Shown here in pieces: positions 56,029 through 64,000 of a DNA stretch of 64,000 nucleotides (position 1 is its first letter; every line of letters starts with the position of its first letter). The position numbers and the translations under genes are program-made. The stretch spans positions 4,025,190 through 4,089,189 of the forward strand of contig NC_030987.1 of the NCBI RefSeq assembly GCF_000149955.1. Reading direction: 5' to 3'. The notes beneath the pieces are model-generated. The model saw nothing but the letters and a program-made list of their open reading frames with translations. It was not told the origin of the DNA and made no database searches. This DNA comes from Fusarium oxysporum f. sp. lycopersici 4287 (Eukaryota; Ascomycota; Sordariomycetes; Hypocreales; Nectriaceae).

Positions 56029-57819
56029 ATGGGGTCTCTTGAAGATGATGCATGGACTGGAACAGCCTATGTTCAAGGTCGAGCCTCAGCCAGACTCCTC
56101 GCGAGTGACCTTGAGCTAAGCTTCTGGGGAGGCGTTGAGCCCCAGACGAGTGAGATCATTGATCGACATCATCCCTTGAGTGGACAGCATCTCCAAAATA
56201 CTATCCTCGCTATTCCAGGAGGTCGAGGATCATGTACTGGCAGTGGTGTTATGCTCGAGCTGTTGCTCAACGGCAAAGCTCCTGAGGCAATCATATTCGA
56301 GCGAAGAGAAGACATCCTCACTTTGGGGGTTATGATTGCAGAGGAAGTCTTCAGCCAGTCCGTTCCTGTCGTGGTTCTGGACAAGGAAGACTTTCGACAT
56401 CTCATTCGAATGAACGGGCAGATGATATATGTGGACGACGGTTACGTTTCTACGCACCCGCCATCGAAACACCGAAAAGGTTCGGTGATAGACACAGAAA
56501 GCGGTCTTATTCTGGAGACGACACCGGCTCTAGAAGGTATCAAACTCTCAACATTGGACCAGGAACTTCTGAGGGGAGACTACGGCGAAGCATCCCGCGT
56601 CGCTATCAGAATCGTCCTCCGCATGGCTCATCTCCTTGGTGCAACACGTCTCATGGATGTAACGCAAGTCCACGTCGACGGGTGCGTCTACACTGGTCCC
56701 GCAACACTCGCCCTAGCACAGCGACTCCGCGACTGGGGCGGTAAAGTCCGAATTCCCACAACACTCAACTCTTTGTCAGTTGACCAAAAGCGCTGGCGAG
56801 CACTCGGTGTCGATACTACTTTCGGAGAAGCTGCTGATGCGCTTGGCAAGGCCTATACAGACATGGGAGCTAGACCAACGTTTACGTGCGCGCCATATCA
56901 GCTTGAGAGTGCGCCTAAGCTTGGCGAGCAGATTGCTTGGGCTGAGTCAAATGCTGTTGTTTATGCGAATAGTGTTTTGGGGGCGAGAACTATGAAGTAT
57001 CCGGACTTTCTAGACATCTCAATTGCTTTGACAGGAAGGGCCCCTAAAGGGGGTCCTCACCTAGGTGTCAATCGACTGGCTTCAGTTTGTGTGAAGGTCA
57101 TGGGGCTGGAGGACACGACAGGTCTTGACGATTCATTCCCACCATTACTGGGATATTATGTTGGAACGTTATCGACGAGTCGCATTCCGGTGATAGCGGG
57201 CCTCGAAAAATTGGGCCTTTCGACGGACGACTTGAAGGCCTTCGGTGCGGCTTTTGCTACGATATCGAGCGCTCCAATGTTTCATATCGTCGGTGTGACG
57301 CCAGAAGCGACCACTCTTGAGGCTGTTGTAGCTCCTGACTTTACCTATGTTGAGGTCAAGACAAGAGACCTAAGTACTTGCTGGGACAAACTCAACAGCG
57401 CACCAAGAACCCAACCTATTGATCTTATCTCACTGGGAAACCCGCACTTCTCACTTTCCGAGATACGAAAACTCGCCAATCTTTGCGAAGGGCGACAAAA
57501 GATCACTAGCGTATCAGTAATAGTTACATGCGGTCGATCAGTGTACAAACTCGCTGAACAAGCAGGTCTTATATCCCAACTAGAGGATTTCGGGGTGCAG
57601 ATATTGACAGATATTTGCTGGTGTATGGTAACCGAGCCTGTCATCCCAACGGCGGCAAAGACAATCATGACCAACTCTGGAAAGTATGCTCATTATGGAC
57701 CTGGGCTCACGGGGAGAGGGATGTACTTTGGAAGCCTTGCAAGATGTGTTGAGGCAGCTTGTTCAGGAACATATGAAGCTGAAAAACCAGGGTGGCTTCA
57801 AATCAAAGCACTTATATAG
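56029..57819 (+). CDS. Aconitase X (AcnX, DUF521) fusion; candidate cis-3-hydroxy-L-proline dehydratase
   Basis: A single exon of 596 residues. The N-terminal 140 residues are the small swivel domain (AcnX small subunit, DUF126-type: GVEPQTSEIIDRHHPLSG, then AIPGGRGSCTGSGVMLELL with the substrate-binding Ser/Gly loop). The rest is the large DUF521 domain (ARLMDVTQVHVDGC-like segment, TFTCAPYQ, AESNAVVYANSVLGARTMKYPDFLDI split across the motif, GRAPKGGPHLG, ISSAPMFHIVGVTPEA, VTCGRSVY, ICWCM, TNSGKYAHYGPGL). Cysteines in TCAPY, VTCGR and ICWC are candidates for iron-sulfur cluster ligands. Characterised relatives dehydrate cis-3-hydroxy-L-proline or, in archaea, mevalonate 5-phosphate; the first is likelier for a fungus. 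The gene ends 56 bases from the convergent regulator-like gene. Confidence 0.9.
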   Translation: MGSLEDDAWTGTAYVQGRASARLLASDLELSFWGGVEPQTSEIIDRHHPLSGQHLQNTILAIPGGRGSCTGSGVMLELLLNGKAPEAIIFERREDILTLGVMIAEEVFSQSVPVVVLDKEDFRHLIRMNGQMIYVDDGYVSTHPPSKHRKGSVIDTESGLILETTPALEGIKLSTLDQELLRGDYGEASRVAIRIVLRMAHLLGATRLMDVTQVHVDGCVYTGPATLALAQRLRDWGGKVRIPTTLNSLSVDQKRWRALGVDTTFGEAADALGKAYTDMGARPTFTCAPYQLESAPKLGEQIAWAESNAVVYANSVLGARTMKYPDFLDISIALTGRAPKGGPHLGVNRLASVCVKVMGLEDTTGLDDSFPPLLGYYVGTLSTSRIPVIAGLEKLGLSTDDLKAFGAAFATISSAPMFHIVGVTPEATTLEAVVAPDFTYVEVKTRDLSTCWDKLNSAPRTQPIDLISLGNPHFSLSEIRKLANLCEGRQKITSVSVIVTCGRSVYKLAEQAGLISQLEDFGVQILTDICWCMVTEPVIPTAAKTIMTNSGKYAHYGPGLTGRGMYFGSLARCVEAACSGTYEAEKPGWLQIKALI

Positions 57820-57875
57820 AAGACAAAGCCAATATGGAATTCCCAAGAGGCGACAAGATTTTACTGAGCAGTACT

Positions 57876-59430
57876 TCATGAATCAACCCCCGCCCCTTTT
57901 CTAGCAGCCTTCTCCAGTGTAGGCTCAAGGATTCGTTTGCTTGATGCATCGAACAAAGAACCAACCCAAAGAACAGATTTCAAAAAGTTATGAAGTTCAG
58001 ACCATGAACATATCGCCAAACCATCCATAACCTCCAAAATCCACCCCTTAATGGCTTGATCACCGCCACCTTGAACAGAATTTGTTCTCCAAATCATCAA
58101 AAGCCACAAAAGAACAGTAGAAGGCGGCCGAGTCGCGGCCTTCTTCAACTCTATTAAGGCATCCGTGAAGGAATCATCCAGATATGCTTGCCTTTGCTTC
58201 ATATCCCTCCATCGAAAGAAGATAGATGCAGCGAACGTCATCATTCCAAGTCGGAAAGCATTCTCTGAAGCTGATTCGGGAGACAGAGCGAGTAGTCGGT
58301 ACAGAATAGATACCATGACTTCGCTAAAGATATTGGGTTGAAGTTTCCGACCAGTTTGGCTGGCGATGTTGCTGAGCTTTGCGAACTCTTCGAGATCTCT
58401 CCATACGTTTGATAATCTAGGATCAAGAGTTTTCAAAAAGGCTTCCATGTCGTGGTTCGTATCCGGATGCTTCCTTTTACCGCGAACGAAATCTTGACTG
58501 GAAAGGTATGGGTTCCAGGACATGTCTTTGTCGAAAAAGACTGGCTTGCAGCCGAAGCGAAGGGCTAGGCCAATATCAACTCTACCACATGTCAGATATT
58601 GTCCAAAGCAGTAGAGATAAGCACTCACCTGCAAACTTTGGCCGGTAATCTGGGATTATCAAATCTCAACATCTCAAGCCCACCCCTTAAATCCACTATC
58701 CTTGCCATACCAGTAGCATGGTTCTCAGCTGCTGTCCGGTCACCTATCATCTCAGCTGCTAGGCCCAGGATAACAACTACCATGATAGTCGCGTCTGAGA
58801 TGGACGTTGGGTCTTTGGGATTGTTTATTCTTGCTTGAAGAAGCCTGAGCGTTTTCAAAAAGTGAAAGTGTGCAAGGCTACCGTAGTCTCGTCCGAGAAG
58901 CATGTCGAAGTACACTTCTACCGAGAACATGATAGAGTGAAAGTATACTTGGTCGACCAGGAGGTTTGTAGTCCAAGATGATTTCATCTCATCTACTTGG
59001 AGACATATCTCAGAGGGATATAATGATCCTCTCATCCCATGAAACGCTACTTGATATTAGCTCAGACAAATACTACATGATAGAGGGACAAACATCGAAA
59101 GATGTCATTTTCCATGTATGCCTGTAAGGGCTCAGGAAAATCAAGTAAAGAGAAGTTTGTCCCAACGCGACCTGGAATAGTTCCGTCAGGAACCTGCAAC
59201 ACCATGCACTCTTTTTGGTTTAATATCCATGACTTGACTTGGCCCTTATTTTTTCGAGCCGAGTTAGAGCGTGCATGACTTCTCACAATTCTTTGGTTTT
59301 TCTTATCAGATTTAGTTGAAGGCGTCTGGGCAATGAACGTAAAACTTTGATCTGCACAAGATTTAGCAAATGCTGCTGTCTGGTGCGGAGAGATCTTACT
59401 GTGTGATGTCTGCTGCCTTGATTTTAGCAT
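57876..59430 (-). CDS. Fungal transcription-factor-like protein without a zinc cluster
   Basis: Minus strand, three exons: 59094-59430, 58629 to about 59046/59049, and 57876-58581, 486 or 487 residues. Intron 2 has donor GTGAGT and branch CTGAC. Intron 1 has a weaker donor (GTTTGT) and a tandem AAGTAG acceptor, so one residue is uncertain. The N-terminus carries FTFIAQTPSTKSDKKNQRIVRSHARSNSARK (split here), a conserved opening of many fungal regulator-like proteins. The rest is helical like the Fungal_trans_2-type middle region (LLGRDYGSLAHFHFLKTLRLLQARI, GMARIVDLRGGLEMLRFD). No Zn2Cys6 cysteines are present, so DNA binding is unproven. Tail-to-tail position with aconitase X suggests, but does not show, a regulatory link. 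Confidence 0.75.
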
Positions 59431-59790
59431 GATTTATGTAAACATGCAAAACATAAGCTGATGGCGTCGATTTTACAATACCTCAGAGTGAAAGAGTTGC
59501 TGGTGCAAGCTTGAGTTGAGTATGTCAGCTCACCTTACTGTAGATGTCATCCCGGATTTCGGGCTTATTAACTCCGAACGCTTATGACAGAACTACAGTT
59601 CTGGACACTCTAATAAGCCACATTATTAACATGGGCATAACCGTGATATTGTTGTGTCCATAATCGAAAGGAAAGCCTTTCATCTACATACATTAAACCG
59701 AATACCGCTCATTATTATAGCAGAGGGTTGCGGAGGGCCAAGATATACACAGTTTGCCTCAAGTCAAATACCACTTCTCTGCAATTAGGT
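59431..59790. promoter_or_regulatory. Promoter region of the regulator-like gene
   Basis: 360 bases between two minus-strand genes. AT-rich, no reading frame and no repeat structure seen. Confidence 0.45.
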
Positions 59791-60909
59791 TCAAATATTA
59801 GATACGATGTCCTTGGCGCCAGCAAAATCCAACTCCTCAAGTGTCTCGTTCCAAACCTGATCAACCAAGACATCACCATGTGTATAAAACCAACCCGCCA
59901 GCCTACAATTCAAGTTAGCAATCTCCAACATTCATTAAGAATCAACTCACGGTGCAATCTCACAACTCATCAAAAAGCACCCATGAGACTCCTTTCCATG
60001 TCCATAAACAGCATTAGTATAGCTCGCAGCACCTCTATCAACAGGTCTTCCACAAATCGCAAAGAACGCCCCTGCAAGCGCTCCAGCAACACCACCAAGT
60101 TCATGATGTCCTCCAAGATTAGTACCCTTTGTAAGACCTGGGTCAACCATGTTGATAATCACATCATCTGGACTGACGACCTCGCAAAGCTTCACGACGA
60201 ATAGTTGGTTGAGAAGTTTTGACACGCCGTACCGTTCTTGGGAACCCCAAGGCGTGATCTTGGGATCGTCGAAGGATGCAAGGAGTGGACGTTCATCTTT
60301 GTTTGGGAATTTGCAGAGATGGGCTGTGAGAGAATTCACTGTGGTAAGACGAGGTGGTCTGTGGCCCGAGGTTTTGGTCTTGAGGATGGGGATAAGAAGG
60401 ATTGTGAGAAGAGCGGTGCTGATGTGGTTGACTTGAATACCAACTTCGTGACCTGTGTCGGGCACAAGCTCGAAGTTAGAAGGCGAAAGGCCAGCGTTTA
60501 GAATAACAAAGTCAATGCGAGAAAGCTCAGTGTCACATCTCTTGGCAAAAGCTTGGATAGAATCATAAGATTGCATATCAAGTTGCCAAACGTCAATCCT
60601 AGCAGACGGCGCGATCTTTCTCAGCTTCTCAGCGGCAGCATTTCCCTTTTCAATAGATCTAACTCCCATTATGAGATGAGATAGACCCAGGGAGAGAAGT
60701 TGCTTTGAAGCTTCGAAACCAAGTCCTGTGTTTGAGCCGGTGATGATGGCTGTGCCGCCTTCGGCTTGGGGGTATTTCTCTCTGGTGGGAAGGTCGATGG
60801 TGGTGCGGAATTGGTTCTTCCAGAAGACGGGAAGCCAGAAATCCGGGAGGGGAGACATTTCCCTTGAAGGGACGTTAGTTGAGGGCTTTTGGTTCTTTTG
60901 ACACGGCAT
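59791..60909 (-). CDS. Short-chain dehydrogenase/reductase
   Basis: Minus strand, two exons: 59951-60909 and 59791-59902, 356 residues. The intron (donor GTGAGT, branch GCTAAC, acceptor TGTAG) joins SCEIAP to LAGWFYTHGDVLVDQVW. Classical SDR motifs are all present: cofactor loop TGSNTGLGFEA, ILNAG, the conserved Ser in VNSLTAH, and the catalytic YGVSK. The PG motif follows (MVDPGLTKGTNL). The N-terminal part PLPDFWLPVFWKNQFRTT and the C-terminal NETLEEL match fungal retinol-dehydrogenase/WW-domain-oxidoreductase-like SDRs, many of which sit in catabolic or secondary-metabolite loci. Cofactor preference and substrate are unknown. The true start may be the ATG at 60858 (MSPLPDFW), where relatives usually begin, or 60993. 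Confidence 0.88.
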
Positions 60910-62076
60910 TTTGATGATGGTGATCTTGAAAAGACTGGCTGAAGAATATGAAATCTTGGGGACGCAGCAGTCGAAAGGGTTGAGAATGAACAATCTTCTT
61001 GGCTAACAGTTACTATAGAGAGAGACATTCTACACATTTTATACCCAAAATCTAATTTTATGGCGTTATATAAACTGCTGCTCTTCGTCGGATTCTAGAC
61101 TGAAGCATGCTGAAGCTGTCCTAAATAGGAAATTGAAAAAGTCTTGGCATTCTTCCAACGTCGTCATGGCCAATCAGATGCTTGCAGCACGCTCACAGAC
61201 GACAATATCACAGCCATCTCAGATGCGCCGAATTGCGTATGATGCGTGATTGCCTTATGTTCAGGTGATGAGAGAACGGAGTTAAGTAGACTGTTCGCAC
61301 GAAGTCCGGAGATGCTGTCTGTTCTTGTTATGATGGTTCGGTCATGGAGCACCCATGATGTGTCCAAAAGCCTAGGCCAACAGACAAAACACAGAAAGCC
61401 CGTACCTTCAATAAGGGTATACTTGCTAGATAAAGAATCCAACTTTCGCCAAGAATGCGAGATGTAATTCTTATCAGAATTATTTGCCGATCTAGACGGC
61501 AATGTAATACACGCCCTACAACATAGTAGTTGATCCCCTATGATAGGGACAGTCTCTAATGTAAGTGAGGCCGAGGATAAGTGGTTACCCACTCACATCA
61601 AGTCAAAAGCAACATTTCTATGCGTAGTTTCAACAATCACTATCTCTAATCTTCCGTTTATACCCACTACCGTATCCTTCCAAGTGCCCCGAATCTCTCC
61701 CGATCTATCACCCTCTCCAGCTTATCTCTCCACAGCGGATAACCCACGATATGCCTCTCCCCGCCGACTCCGACTCGGAAGCTACATTTACCACCGACTT
61801 CACTGTCTCTACTGACTCGCTCTTCAAAACACACGCCAAAAAGCAAATGACATGTTTTTACCCCTCGTGTCCCTTGCGCCCTACAACACACTCACCCAAT
61901 CACTAACCTCAATGTCAATGTCTTGGCTCTCAAAGTGGACCATGCCATTCGTGCCCCGCGATGCCGGCAACGGAGGGGTTCAAGGGTCGAGATACTTTAT
62001 TATCGAGACGATTCCCTTGGCTTTGGTGTTGTAGATAACTTTTGATATTCAATTCTGTTGTATTGTACAAGACAAA
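60910..62076. other. Intergenic region between the SDR and ACC deaminase genes
   Basis: 1.17 kb with the two promoters in a head-to-head arrangement. The C/T-rich stretch at 61660-61860 on the plus strand is likely leader sequence for the ACC deaminase gene. Minor frames on both strands are unsupported. Confidence 0.5.
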
Positions 62077-63163
62077 ATGACTGTTGTTACTCTTCCCGAA
62101 CCCTTTGCTAGCATCCCCCGAGAGAACTTTCTCTTCGGCGCATCGCCTCTCCAGCCCCTCCCCAGAATATCCGCTGCTCTCGGCGGAAAGGTCAATGTCT
62201 ACGCGAAGCGCGAGGACTGCAATTCCGGTCTCGCCTACGGTGGTAACAAAGTCCGAAAGCTAGAGTACGTAACTTCTCCCAAACTCATTCACAGCATAGC
62301 TAATCGGAGATAGGTACCTCGCTGCTGAAGCGCAAGCCCAAGGCTGTGATACCCTCGTCTCCATCGGCGGCGTCCAATCCAACCACACCCGCGCCGTAAC
62401 CGCCGTCGCTACAAAGCTCGGTCTCAAAGCCGCCACCGTCCAAGAACACTGGGTTGATTGGGAAGACCCTGGTTATGAAAAGGTCGGCAACATTCAGCTC
62501 TCGCGACTCATGGGCGGTGATGTGAGACTTGATCCTTCGACATTTGGTATCGAGCACAAGACAACGCTTGCCAAGCTCACAGATGAGCTTAAGAGCAACG
62601 GTCGCAAGCCCTACTATATCCCCGCTGGAGCTTCAGACCATCCCCTTGGTGGTCTAGGTTTCGCGCGATGGGCATTTGAAGTTGAAGCCCAAGAGAAGGA
62701 ATTGGGAATCTTCTTCGACACCATCATCGTATGCGCCGTAACAGGCTCTACATTCGCCGGCATGATCGCCGGATTCAAACTCGCCCAAAAGAACGGTTCT
62801 CCCGCGCGCAAAATCATCGGCATCGACGCCTCTGGCAAAGTGCAACAAACATTCGACCAAGTCCTGCGCATCGCCAAAAACACGGCTGCCAAGATCGGTC
62901 TCAGCGAGGACGACATCACAGCGGACGATGTGATCCTCGACCCCAACTACAACGCCAAGATCTACGGTATTCCTGACGAGACTACCATCGAGGCTATGAA
63001 GTTTGGTGCTGCCACTGAGGCGTTCATCACGGATCCTGTGTATGAGGGTAAGAGTTTGGCGGGCATGATGGATTTGATCAAGACGGGAAAGATTGCGAGT
63101 GGGAATGTGCTTTATGCTCATTTGGGAGGCCAATTGGCGCTTAATGCTTATTCTTCCCTGTGA
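62077..63163 (+). CDS. acdS: 1-aminocyclopropane-1-carboxylate deaminase
   Basis: Two exons: 62077-62264 and 62314-63163, 345 residues. The intron (donor GTACGT, branch GCTAAT, acceptor GATAG) joins NKVRKLE to YLAAEAQ. It is a PLP enzyme of the tryptophan-synthase-beta fold: the PLP lysine lies in [12 protein letters not shown], and [17 protein letters not shown] and GSTFAGMI hold the phosphate. Two residues known to separate true ACC deaminases from D-cysteine desulfhydrases are of the deaminase type: Glu in DPVYEGKS and Leu in YAHLGGQL. The reaction splits ACC, the plant ethylene precursor, into 2-oxobutyrate and ammonia. The length equals that of known fungal and bacterial enzymes. There is no signal peptide, so it acts in the cytosol. 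Confidence 0.95.
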
Positions 63164-63394
63164 TTTTATACATGATAGATTGTGATTTGAGCGTGAATAG
63201 AATTGATCGAAAAAATGCCTATTTCTAGAATAGTATGAGTTTCTGGGAAGCAGGGTAATTGATAGCCTGTGGCACGTTATCATCCATCATGCTTATTAGA
63301 GCTCTCAACCTGTCACCTTTGCATTCCTTCGACTTTCTTCCTTTTGAACTTTCTAATAACTCAAACTCAAGTCAATTCGCAAAAGATACGAAGA

Positions 63395-64000
63395 ATGGGC
63401 GATTCTCGAGACACCAAGGCAGCTGTTCTATCTGCTCTAACAGACTTCTTCAACATCTCACCCAAGAGTCCAAAAGATACCCGCAACCACCTCCTCGAGA
63501 CCTCTTACGTCATACAGTCCACCCCAGACACTATCGAGCAGACAACACTAGGAGAGCTATTCCTCAGCGACACAAAGCAAAAGGGTCACCTCGAATGGGC
63601 CATAGATGAACCTCAAGAACTCTTCATCCATGAGAAGCTCGCCGCAGCCTGGACCGGGTGGTCTATCCGCGCCGATGATGGTACTATTATCAGCCACAAG
63701 AAGGGCATCCTCGGATTAGCTTACACCGATGGACGCTGGAAGATCTCAGGTCTAGCTTCAACAGAGCGCTCTTTGGAAACACCCGACCCAGATGATGAAT
63801 CAACCCTAACCCAAGAAATCATGAAACCCATCAACGCTCTTCTAGATGACTTCTCCCGCCCAGACTGGGGCGTCCTCAAACAGTGGTTTCTTCCCAACGC
63901 TGGTGTAACGCTGTACAGACCACCTGCTGAGCCAGCACCTATGACTATGGAGCAGTCCATCGTTCGTCTGCAGGGTATGATCAGGAGTGGTATCACAATC
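63395..64000 (+). CDS. NTF2/SnoaL-like two-domain protein, truncated by the window end
   Basis: The frame opens at ATG 63395 and stays open to the last base (202 codons), so the 3' end lies outside the window. The first ~130 residues look like one NTF2/SnoaL-type cone (KAAVLSALTDFFN, TLGELFLSD, AAAWTGWSIRADDGTI, GLAYTDGRWKISGLAS). A second copy seems to start at MKPINALLDDFSRPDWGVLKQWF. Such domains occur in isomerases, binding proteins and domains of unknown role; no catalytic pattern is decisive. Good Fusarium codon use and the absence of stops support it as real. Confidence 0.7.
   Translation, partial: MGDSRDTKAAVLSALTDFFNISPKSPKDTRNHLLETSYVIQSTPDTIEQTTLGELFLSDTKQKGHLEWAIDEPQELFIHEKLAAAWTGWSIRADDGTIISHKKGILGLAYTDGRWKISGLASTERSLETPDPDDESTLTQEIMKPINALLDDFSRPDWGVLKQWFLPNAGVTLYRPPAEPAPMTMEQSIVRLQGMIRSGITI

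Noticed and set aside
1..64000. CRISPR arrays, insertion sequences, mimp-type miniature elements and intact retrotransposons
   Set aside because: This is eukaryotic DNA. The only regular repeat array is the pheromone coding repeat, and I found no mimp-like terminal repeats or transposase/reverse-transcriptase motifs by eye.

Overview
This window is nuclear DNA of a filamentous ascomycete, almost certainly a Fusarium of the oxysporum/fujikuroi group. The evidence is short introns (about 40-70 nt) with GTRNGT donors and CTAAC/CTGAC branch sites, fungus-specific families (Zn2Cys6 regulators, a Cho2-type PE methyltransferase, GFA and lactonase families), and an alpha-pheromone precursor whose repeats encode WCTWRGQPCW, the decapeptide I know from F. 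oxysporum. It is ordinary chromosomal sequence with one assembly gap (7851-8268, 418 N) and no intact transposon.

Layout. 1-7.1 kb: a gene-free left edge, a three-exon Zn2Cys6 regulator (minus strand), then about 3 kb with no supported gene. 7.1-12.5 kb: a membrane-anchored beta-propeller lactonase-like gene broken by the gap, and CHO2 (minus). 12.5-15.9 kb: gene-poor. 15.9-21.5 kb: eIF3g (minus), a CYSTM-like small protein (plus), a FAD monooxygenase (minus) and a double GFA-domain protein (plus). 22-30.2 kb: a beta-propeller phytase with EGF-like modules, the ten-copy alpha-pheromone precursor, and a DUF7730-like gene with an in-frame stop. 31-36.3 kb: phosphoinositide phospholipase C, tRNA-Gln(CUG), a TMEM205-like membrane protein, a class I methyltransferase and a cupin. 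36.3-46.8 kb: two gene-poor blocks around a small SCOC-like coiled-coil gene with a long pyrimidine-rich leader, then tRNA-Thr(CGU). 47-54.8 kb: TRS130 and MRI1 share a 382-bp divergent promoter, followed by a secreted M20 peptidase. 56-64 kb: an aconitase X enzyme, a regulator-like protein without a zinc cluster, an SDR, ACC deaminase and a truncated NTF2-like gene.

How genes relate. Most neighbours are housekeeping genes with no shared pathway: phospholipid methylation (CHO2), translation initiation (eIF3g), TRAPPII trafficking (TRS130), methionine salvage (MRI1), lipid signalling (PLC). Two places look functionally organised. One is the pheromone precursor, where nearly every spacer reads as an uninterrupted X-Ala/X-Pro ladder for dipeptidyl trimming after Kex2 cleavage. 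The other is the tail-to-tail pair of aconitase X and a regulator-like gene, with an SDR next door, which could be a small catabolic locus. I did not find a convincing new multi-gene system. The strongest material for follow-up is the internal variation of the pheromone precursor, the stop-interrupted DUF7730-like gene and the aconitase X neighbourhood.
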